38,468 nt of DNA from Chthoniobacteraceae bacterium (GTDB lineage Bacteria; Verrucomicrobiota; Verrucomicrobiia; Chthoniobacterales; Chthoniobacteraceae). Location of the stretch: assembly GCA_947449735.1 (NCBI GenBank), contig CANFTB010000043.1, positions 1-38,468 of the forward strand. Reading direction: 5' to 3'. Made by a program: the position numbers and the translations under genes. The first letter of the stretch is position 1. Each line of letters starts with the position of its first letter. The notes beneath the pieces were generated by a model that saw only the letters and a list, made by a program, of their open reading frames with translations, was not told the DNA's origin and did no database searches. This document shows, in pieces, positions 32,698 through 38,468 of this stretch.

Positions 32698-33477
32698 CTA
32701 AAAATCGCGGTGGTATCCGGCGGTCCATCCTCCGTCGACCACAAGGATATGGCCCGTGAGGTAGGTATTCTCGGGGGCCGCCAGAAAAAGCGCGGCTTGC
32801 GCAATTTCTTCCGTGGTTCCCGGGCGGCCGAGAGGGATGTGATCTATCATGCGCTGCACGTTCTCGTGGAAAAGGCCGTCGCTTCCGTAAAACAACTTCC
32901 GGGTTCCATCCGTCATAATCGAACCCGGAGCAATCGCATTGACCAAGATACCGTCCCTTCCCAGTTCAATGGCCATCGCTCTGGTAAGGTTGTTCAACCC
33001 CGCCTTCGCCGCGGTGAAGGCACACTGCAACCTCAGGGGAACGACACCGCCTATCGAGGAAATGTTGATGATACGCCCCGTTCGCTGTCTCCTCATGATT
33101 TTCGACGCGGCCCGGCTCACTTCGTACGCAGCCGTCAGGTCCACGGCGATGATCCTGTCCCACTCTTGACGCGGAAACTCATCAATCGTCACACGATGAT
33201 TCAGGGTGTTGATCCCCGCATTGTTCACCAGGATGTCCAGGCGCTGAAACCGTCCCAATACCGTTTCCATTGCGGACTCAATCTGGGCGCTGTCAGTCAC
33301 GTCCAGCACCAGCGGATACCCTCCGCCACATCCAGCCGCTTCCTCGACAGCCGACTTGTTGATGTCGGTGTAGAACACATTGGCTCCGTTGGCGGCGAGC
33401 ACGTCGGCAATGGACTTGCCGATTCCGTTGGCAGCTCCTGTTACAAGAGCCACCTGATCTTTGAGATTTGCCTGCAT
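32698..33477 (-). CDS. SDR-family oxidoreductase with Tyr-to-Phe change in the active site
   Basis: The 259-residue protein is a classical SDR: cofactor motif TGAANGIG at 14-21, DVTD at 59-62, LVNNAG at 83-88, Ser141 in the NISS motif, Lys158, PG at the nicotinamide loop, and a C-terminal VVDGGWTAGYHRDF. The catalytic Tyr expected 13 residues after Ser141 is Phe154 (codon TTC at 33018-33016), while Lys158 keeps the YxxxK spacing. Either activity is lost or changed, or another residue supplies the acid. It is the last gene of a minus-strand operon with E2, E1 and a transporter. Relatives act on sugars and sugar acids (L-fucose and L-rhamnose type pathways). Confidence 0.92.
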   Translation of the reverse strand: MQANLKDQVALVTGAANGIGKSIADVLAANGANVFYTDINKSAVEEAAGCGGGYPLVLDVTDSAQIESAMETVLGRFQRLDILVNNAGINTLNHRVTIDEFPRQEWDRIIAVDLTAAYEVSRAASKIMRRQRTGRIINISSIGGVVPLRLQCAFTAAKAGLNNLTRAMAIELGRDGILVNAIAPGSIMTDGTRKLFYGSDGLFHENVQRMIDHIPLGRPGTTEEIAQAALFLAAPENTYLTGHILVVDGGWTAGYHRDF

Positions 33478-33501
33478 GAAGGTAATGAATTGGTCTGGAG
33501 A

Positions 33502-34713
33502 TTAATCGTTAAAAAGCCAAACCGTGGGACTTTCAAGGCGCTTGCGCAATGTCTGAAGAAACCGTGCAGCAGTAGCTCCATCGATAGCCCGATGATCGAA
33601 GGTCAGGCTCAAGGTCAACTGCTCCCGGCTCACAATCGAACCGTCCGGCAATGACACAGCCTCCCGGGAGATCGCTCCCACGCCCAGAATCGCAGTTTCA
33701 GGAAACTGAATCACCGGAGTAAACGCATCCACCCCAAAGCTGCCCAGACTAGTCACGGTGAAGCATCCGTCCCTGATTTCCGATGAGCTGATTCGCCGGC
33801 TGCGGGCGGACTCGATCAGTTCTTTTGAGCGCCGGGCGACATCCGAAAGCCTGAGAGAGGCAACATCACGCAACACAGGAACAACCAAATCCTCCTCGGT
33901 TTCAACGGTAAAGCCGATGTGGACTGCCTCGGGAAATTGAATGCTGGAGCCAGCCCAGCGCCCGGTTATTTTCGGGTGCGCATGAAGTGCCCCGGCCGTG
34001 ATCTTGATGATCATGTCGTTGAAACTCGGCACAGGAACCGCCTCCACCGCTTTCAACTGATTCCGCAGGCAAACCAGTCCAGTCGCGTCACAGCGGCCCG
34101 TGATAGTCACCGGAACCGTTTGACTCACGCTCCGCTCCAGACGCTCGGCGATGAGCCGGCGAGTCGCGCTAGTCGGAACATCCACCCATTTCACCCCCGA
34201 CCGGTCCCGCTCCATCTGGGCCGCAAGGACATCCCTTTCACGGATGCGCCCACTACTGCCTGTGGGCGTTACAGCCGACAGATCGATACCGCCCGCCAAC
34301 GCCGCCCGCCTCGCCCTTGGACTTGCAGGCGCGGATATCGTTGCCGCCCCCTCGCTACTGAATCTCGCAGGCACCCCCACAGCGACACTGTTTTGAGGGA
34401 CCTCATCTCGAACATTGGCGGGGGCTGTCTCCGGTTTTACCTCACCTGCCTCGACAGGCGGAGCCTCCCCCTCGGCAAGCAGATACCCAAGAACCGCTCC
34501 GACCTTAACGACAGTGCCAGCCCGCGGGCCATTGTCAGGAATGTGCAAAATTCCGGAATCGGTGCTTTCAACCTCTTGCGCAGCCTTGTCGCTCTCGAGA
34601 GTGAACAGCGGCTCCCCTTCCTTAATCGAGTCCCCGCTCTGCTTCAACCACTCGAGAAAGGTCCCCTCCTCCATGGACCACCCGAGCCTTGGTAATGTAA
34701 TGGGAATAGGCAT
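33502..34713 (-). CDS. 2-oxoacid dehydrogenase E2 (dihydrolipoyl acyltransferase)
   Basis: From the ATG at 34713 the protein has 403 residues; a GTG at 34740 overlapping the E1 stop is an alternative. Domain order: one lipoyl domain (about 1-75) with the lipoyl Lys43 in ESDKAAQEV, an Ala/Pro-rich linker, a peripheral subunit-binding domain (ASPRARRAALAGGIDL...GRIRERDVL), and the catalytic domain ending in FDHRAIDGATAARFLQ with the His/Asp pair. It transfers the acyl group from the lipoyl arm to CoA. It directly follows the fused E1 gene, so the two form one complex; the E3 (dihydrolipoyl dehydrogenase) must be supplied from elsewhere. Confidence 0.95.
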   Translation of the reverse strand: MPIPITLPRLGWSMEEGTFLEWLKQSGDSIKEGEPLFTLESDKAAQEVESTDSGILHIPDNGPRAGTVVKVGAVLGYLLAEGEAPPVEAGEVKPETAPANVRDEVPQNSVAVGVPARFSSEGAATISAPASPRARRAALAGGIDLSAVTPTGSSGRIRERDVLAAQMERDRSGVKWVDVPTSATRRLIAERLERSVSQTVPVTITGRCDATGLVCLRNQLKAVEAVPVPSFNDMIIKITAGALHAHPKITGRWAGSSIQFPEAVHIGFTVETEEDLVVPVLRDVASLRLSDVARRSKELIESARSRRISSSEIRDGCFTVTSLGSFGVDAFTPVIQFPETAILGVGAISREAVSLPDGSIVSREQLTLSLTFDHRAIDGATAARFLQTLRKRLESPTVWLFND

Positions 34714-34729
34714 TGTAATGGGCTCTATG

Positions 34730-36721
34730 CTATTCGGCACACAGGTCGCGGATCGCTCCTACAATCATCTCAATGCTTGGCACTACCGCCGCCTCCAAGG
34801 GCGGACTGTAAGGCGTTGGAGAAGGCTTTCCATTCAAGCGCCGGATCGGCGCATCCAGTTCATCGAAGCCGGAGTCGGCTATCCGGGCGGCGATCTCAGC
34901 ACCGACACCAAACGGTCCGAACGCCTCGTCCACAATCAGCAAACGTCCCGTCTTTGCCACAGACTTCAAAATAGTCTCACTGTCCAGCGGCGCCACAGTC
35001 CTGGGATCGATGAGCTCCACGGAAATACCCTCAGCCTTGAGCAGTTCGATCGCGGCAAGCGTTTTGTGAACCATCAACGCTAGAGCAACCACGGTGACAT
35101 GGGTGCCCTCGCGCACCACCGACGCCTCTCCAAAACCGATGTAGTACTCCTCCTCAGGAACGTCACCCTTCGTCCCCATCAACTCGCGGTGCTCCAAAAA
35201 CAAGACAGGATCCCCGCACGTAAGAGCGGTCTTCAGCAACCCCTTTGCATCTCTCGGATTAGAGGGCACGACGACCCGCAACCCAGGAAAATTGGCGTAC
35301 ATGGAGTAGTAGCTACCGGAATGGTGCGTCGCCGCGGCGTGTCCTATCCCAATGCACCCGCGCAAAAGCACCGGCATCTCCAAACGGCCGCTGCTCATAT
35401 ACTGGATTTTTGCGATTTGATTGATGATTTCACCGGCCGCGTCCAAAACAAAATCCGCGAACATAAAGTCCACGACGGGACGCGTCCCGCTCATCGCGGC
35501 GCCGCAGGCAAGCCCGACAAAACCGCGCTCACAAATCGGCGTATCCCGCAAGCGCTCCGGTCCGTACTTTGCGAATAGCCCGCTGGTCGTTGCAAAATTT
35601 CCGCCTCGGACGCCAATTCCTTCCCCAAGCACGAAAATTTCCGGTTGCCTCGCCATCTCCTCTGAGAGGGCCTCAAGCGTGGCTTTCATGAAGGTCAACT
35701 CACGCGGCTTCGTGCTTTGCACCGAACCTTCACGCAAGGCCGAAGCTCGGGCCGGGGCATACACGTGGCGGGTCGCAGAATCCGGCGAAGGATACGGACT
35801 CGCCTCGGCAAACTGATGCGCGGCTTCTGTCAAATCAATCACCTCCTTTTCAACAGCATCCAGCTCGCTCGCCGATGCCGAACCCTCGCTGAGAAGCTGC
35901 TCCCTGAATCGCTTGATCGGGCACAGTGCCTTCCAATGCTCAACATCCTCCCTGGTCCGATAAGTGAAATCTCCCATGCCCTCGGAGTGGGGCCGCGTAC
36001 GGTACGTTTTGCATTCCAGCAGCGTGGGCCCTCCGCCCGAGCGCGCGCGCCCTGCAGCCTCCTCAGCCGCGGCAGCGACGGCAACCACGTCGTTTCCGTC
36101 TACCACTACGGAATGCATTCCATACGCCGCACCGCGCGCCGCAATGCTCGGATTTCCTGCAACGGATTCGAAGGGAACCTCCGTAGCAAACTGGTTGTTC
36201 TCACACACAAAGAGCACGGGCAGCTTCCAGATGCTGGCCATGTTCAGTCCCTCGTGAAACGCACCGTTGTTCACCGCACCATCGCCAAAAAAGGCGACGC
36301 CCACATGGTCCTGCTTCATCAATTTGAAACTATAGCCGGCGCCTGTCGCCTGAAGAATGCAGGGCCCCACAATTCCGCTCGTGCCCAACATGCCGATTTC
36401 CGGCGCAAAGAGGTGCATGGAACCTCCACGCCCACGGGAGCAACCGGTCTCCCTGCCGTACAGCTCCGCCATCAGTTCTCGAGGATGCATTCCCTTCGCC
36501 AAAGCATGTCCATGCCCTCTGTGCGTGCTGAATATCGCATCCTTGTCCCGCAGATGCGCACATACGCCGGTCGCCACCGCTTCCTGTCCCACATAAGTGT
36601 GGCAGGCGCCGGGTATCATGCCGCGCTGGTGCGACTTTGCCAACCGCTCCTCGACAACACGGATGACAAGCATCGTCCGGTAAAGGCCCAGCCGGAATGC
36701 AGTTTCGTTTGATGAACTCAT
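34730..36721 (-). CDS. Fused E1 alpha-beta subunit of a 2-oxoacid dehydrogenase
   Basis: The ATG at 36721 overlaps the transporter stop by four bases and gives 663 residues. The alpha part (about 1-330) has YVGQEAVATGVCAHL, HRGHGHALAKG, the thiamine diphosphate motif GDGAVNNGAFHEGLNMA (146-162) and the RTRPHSEGMGD loop. After a linker, the beta part (about 344-663) has GEGIGVRGGNFATTSGL, TPICERGFVGLACGAAMSG, HHSGSYYSMYANFPGLRVVVPSN and a C-terminal transketolase domain (ELIDPRTVAPLDSETIL). It would decarboxylate a 2-oxo acid (pyruvate, acetoin-like or branched) and pass the acyl group to E2. Fusion of alpha and beta is common in some PVC and acetoin/branched-chain systems. The substrate is not fixed by sequence. 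Confidence 0.94.
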   Translation of the reverse strand: MSSSNETAFRLGLYRTMLVIRVVEERLAKSHQRGMIPGACHTYVGQEAVATGVCAHLRDKDAIFSTHRGHGHALAKGMHPRELMAELYGRETGCSRGRGGSMHLFAPEIGMLGTSGIVGPCILQATGAGYSFKLMKQDHVGVAFFGDGAVNNGAFHEGLNMASIWKLPVLFVCENNQFATEVPFESVAGNPSIAARGAAYGMHSVVVDGNDVVAVAAAAEEAAGRARSGGGPTLLECKTYRTRPHSEGMGDFTYRTREDVEHWKALCPIKRFREQLLSEGSASASELDAVEKEVIDLTEAAHQFAEASPYPSPDSATRHVYAPARASALREGSVQSTKPRELTFMKATLEALSEEMARQPEIFVLGEGIGVRGGNFATTSGLFAKYGPERLRDTPICERGFVGLACGAAMSGTRPVVDFMFADFVLDAAGEIINQIAKIQYMSSGRLEMPVLLRGCIGIGHAAATHHSGSYYSMYANFPGLRVVVPSNPRDAKGLLKTALTCGDPVLFLEHRELMGTKGDVPEEEYYIGFGEASVVREGTHVTVVALALMVHKTLAAIELLKAEGISVELIDPRTVAPLDSETILKSVAKTGRLLIVDEAFGPFGVGAEIAARIADSGFDELDAPIRRLNGKPSPTPYSPPLEAAVVPSIEMIVGAIRDLCAE

Positions 36722-38013
36722 AGTGATTTCGGTTTGATGCGGAGAAAACTGATGATGAGTCCGCCCGCCATGAAGCACGCGGCAAGGAACAGCAGGCATT
36801 CGGTCTCCCCGTAGCTATGAGACCTAAGCCAGCCGGTAATGTGGTTGCCGAGATAGCCGGCCAGGTTCGCCCCCATGTTGATCAAGCCGGTCGCAACAGC
36901 GGCCGCCGAGGCGGTAAGCGTAAGCGAGGGCAGAGTCCAAAAAGGTGAGATCCAGAAAAACGCGCTGAAACCCGTCAGGCAGAGCCAGACCATCTGGACT
37001 CCGAAACTCTGCCCCGGAATCACGCTGCAGGCCAGAAACACGCCGGTCGCCATCATACCGCCCGCGGCGTGCCACTTCCGGTCGCCGGTGCGGTCGGCAC
37101 TCTGACCGGAGACTAGCACGCTGACGATGCCGCAACAGTAATAAAGGCCGCTGTACAAAAGGGTCAACTGATCCGATCCACCCGAGAGGTTTTTGACCGT
37201 GGTTGGCAACCAGAAGCTGAGGGCGTATCCGCCGCTATTGCCCACCAGAATACCGATGACAAGCAGCCAGACGGCTGGCAGGCGCAGTGCCTGCCGCACG
37301 GAAATCTTACCCGTGACCTCCTTGTCCCGAGACTCCGCGGCGAGTTCCGCTTCAAGGTGTTCCCGCTCCTCATTAGCGAGCCATTCGGCATCCCTCGGGC
37401 GGTCCGTAAGACAGGCTAGGGTGATGAACCCCAGCAGCACGGCCGGCAAGCCTTCCACGATAAAAAGCCACTGCCAACCGTCGATGCCCAGCAAGTGAAC
37501 GTCCAGAAGGAGAGAGGAAACAGGCGCGCCAAGGGCGAGGCTGAGCGGCACCGCCACAAGCAACCCCGAGAGCGCTCGCGAACGGTCCGACTGCACAAAC
37601 CAGTGGGTGAAATAGACAATGATGCCTGGAAAAAAACCCGCCTCCGCGACACCGAGAATAAAGCGGGCCCAGTAAAACTGGGTCGGTGTCCTCACAAATG
37701 CCATGGACGCGGAAATCAGCCCCCAGGTCACCAGAATCCGCGCAAACCATTTTCGTGCGCTCCAGCGCTCCACCAGAAGCGCCCCGGGAATTTCCAGAAA
37801 AAGATAGCCTATAAAAAACACTCCGATACCGAACCCGAAGACGCCGTCCGAGAACCCCAGAGCCTTTCCCATCCGGAGCTTTGCAAACGCAACGTTCGCA
37901 CGGTCGAGGTAGGAAACAATATAGAGGATGACGACAAGCGGAAGAATCCGCCACGCAACCTTGCGGCGCAACTTCGGCACGTCTACCGCAGTGGATGAGG
38001 GGGCATCAGACAT
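36718..38013 (-). CDS. MFS transporter, anion:cation symporter (ACS) type
   Basis: The 431-residue protein has about 12 membrane helices and the ACS-family start RRKVAWRILPLVVILYIVSYLDRANVAFAKLRMG, with the FARILVTWGLISA and ARFILGVAEAGFFPGII signatures and a cytoplasmic loop rich in Glu/Arg in the middle. ACS members import sugar acids, tartrate, galactonate, hexuronates or phthalate with protons. It starts 9 bases after the FAH-type remnant and ends inside the E1 start codon, so it is part of the operon. It presumably brings in the carboxylate that the operon oxidises. Confidence 0.93.
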   Translation of the reverse strand: MSDAPSSTAVDVPKLRRKVAWRILPLVVILYIVSYLDRANVAFAKLRMGKALGFSDGVFGFGIGVFFIGYLFLEIPGALLVERWSARKWFARILVTWGLISASMAFVRTPTQFYWARFILGVAEAGFFPGIIVYFTHWFVQSDRSRALSGLLVAVPLSLALGAPVSSLLLDVHLLGIDGWQWLFIVEGLPAVLLGFITLACLTDRPRDAEWLANEEREHLEAELAAESRDKEVTGKISVRQALRLPAVWLLVIGILVGNSGGYALSFWLPTTVKNLSGGSDQLTLLYSGLYYCCGIVSVLVSGQSADRTGDRKWHAAGGMMATGVFLACSVIPGQSFGVQMVWLCLTGFSAFFWISPFWTLPSLTLTASAAAVATGLINMGANLAGYLGNHITGWLRSHSYGETECLLFLAACFMAGGLIISFLRIKPKSL

Positions 38014-38022
38014 AATGGACGA

Positions 38023-38298
38023 TTATTCGGGGGACGTTTCCGCCACGACTGGGTTGGAGAGCGCACCGATTTTTTCAATCTCAATTGTCACGGTGTCTCC
38101 GGCCCGCAGAAACACTGGAGGCTTTCTCGCGGCACCGACACCCTGTGGGGTACCCGTGAGGATCACCGTTCCCGGCAGCAGCGTGGTGCTACCGCTTAGA
38201 AACTCGATGAGCGTCGGCACGTTAAAAATCATGTCACTCGTGTTGAAGCCCTGCATGGTCACTCCATTAAGAATGGTCTGGATCCGCAGCGTGTTCGG
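38023..38298 (-). pseudogene. Fumarylacetoacetate hydrolase (FAH) family protein, 5'-truncated
   Basis: The frame encodes the C-terminal third of an FAH-family hydrolase: LRIQTILNGVTMQGFNTSDMIFNVPTLIEFLS, then TVILTGTPQGVGAARKPPVFLRAGDTVTIEIEKIG and LSNPVV. Homology starts abruptly at about 38298 and a TAA lies in frame a few codons upstream. Beyond it is AT-richer sequence and a REP-like repeat, so the metal-binding N-terminal two thirds are missing. A protein of 79 residues could still start at the ATG at 38262. In intact operons such enzymes hydrolyse 2,4-diketo acids or related beta-diketones. It stands first in the minus-strand operon and may have been cut by a rearrangement. Confidence 0.8.
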
Positions 38299-38409
38299 GC
38301 ATTGTTAAAGACCTTACCCCAGCGTGCCCCCGGTTTTTGATCCACTCGTTATGAGAGTTTTGGGTTAGTTTTGGATCCTTTGTTCTTGGTTTGTTGTTTG
38401 GGGGATGGA

Positions 38410-38460
38410 GCGCAGCCTTCCGGCTGCTGGAGCGTAGCGGAAGCGGCCGCAAGGCTGCGC
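38410..38460. repeat. REP-like imperfect palindrome
   Basis: GCGCAGCCTT (38410-38419) and AAGGCTGCGC (38451-38460) form a perfect ten-pair stem around a GC-rich middle that itself contains two near-direct copies of TGGAGCGCAGC/TGGAGCGTAGC. It resembles the extragenic palindromes scattered in some Verrucomicrobiota genomes. It runs close to the right window edge. The stretch 38299-38409 before it is T-rich on the plus strand, unlike the rest of the window, and holds no gene I can support. Confidence 0.7.
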
Positions 38461-38468
38461 TGCGCAAA

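Noticed and set aside
32710..33654. 314-residue plus-strand frame
   Set aside because: It is antisense to the SDR and the E2 end, both of which have complete motif sets.
38267..38467. 66-residue minus-strand frame at the right edge
   Set aside because: It reads mainly through the REP-like palindrome and the T-rich stretch, in a different frame from the FAH remnant, and has no family features.

Overview
This window is about 38 kb of a moderately GC-rich bacterial chromosome that looks like Verrucomicrobiota, probably near Opitutae. That placement is inferred from gene content, not from a marker search. The window combines tandem BNR/sialidase-like secreted proteins, DUF6807 and DUF1080 proteins, Tat-exported TIM-barrel isomerases and beta-propellers, GxDLY/SGNH esterases, Gfo/Idh oxidoreductases and FCD-type GntR regulators. 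Almost none of the starts has a clear Shine-Dalgarno sequence. The only core gene clearly seen is infC (IF-3). purU, a TrmH-type RNA methyltransferase and apbE are further housekeeping-like genes.

Layout. 1-520: a 9-bp tandem repeat, a perfect 16-bp palindrome, and a 34-residue basic protein gene (minus) with its terminator. 525-4643: minus-strand gntR, an IS630-type transposase remnant, an RNA methyltransferase, and a LacI regulator followed 6 bases later by a secreted alpha/beta hydrolase. 4715-12113: a tight plus-strand operon of two-propeller sialidase-like protein, BASS-type symporter, APH-fold kinase, HpcH/HpaI aldolase and a second two-propeller sialidase-like protein, divergent from lacI. 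12154-20910: an accessory sugar block with RidA, two TIM-barrel isomerase/epimerases, a small secreted protein, DUF6807, DUF1080, a Tat-exported NHL propeller, a D-2-hydroxyacid dehydrogenase and an SGNH esterase. 21020-24086: purU, a thioredoxin-like protein, an RNase H-like exonuclease, and infC with a strong terminator. 24197-31254: an NHL propeller, an unknown membrane-anchored protein and a retropepsin-like lipoprotein (one operon); apbE; then an active and an inactive-looking M16 peptidase. 31352-38300: a Gfo/Idh oxidoreductase, then a minus-strand catabolic operon (FAH-family remnant, MFS transporter, fused E1 alpha/beta 2-oxoacid dehydrogenase, E2, SDR) ending at a REP-like repeat.

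How the genes may work together. The 4715-12113 operon reads as a scavenging system: two exported glycan-binding or glycan-cleaving propellers, an anion/keto-acid type symporter, a kinase and a pyruvate-type class II aldolase, probably controlled by the divergent LacI protein. It lacks nanA, nanE and a ROK-type nanK, so it is not a standard sialic-acid pathway. The minus-strand operon at 32698-38300 looks like uptake and oxidation of a sugar acid or other 2-oxo-acid precursor: transporter, dehydrogenase, and a 2-oxoacid dehydrogenase complex lacking its E3. The scattered DUF1080, DUF6807, TIM-barrel and Gfo/Idh genes match families linked to oxidative (3-keto) glycoside cleavage. These functional readings are inferences from family membership and gene order.
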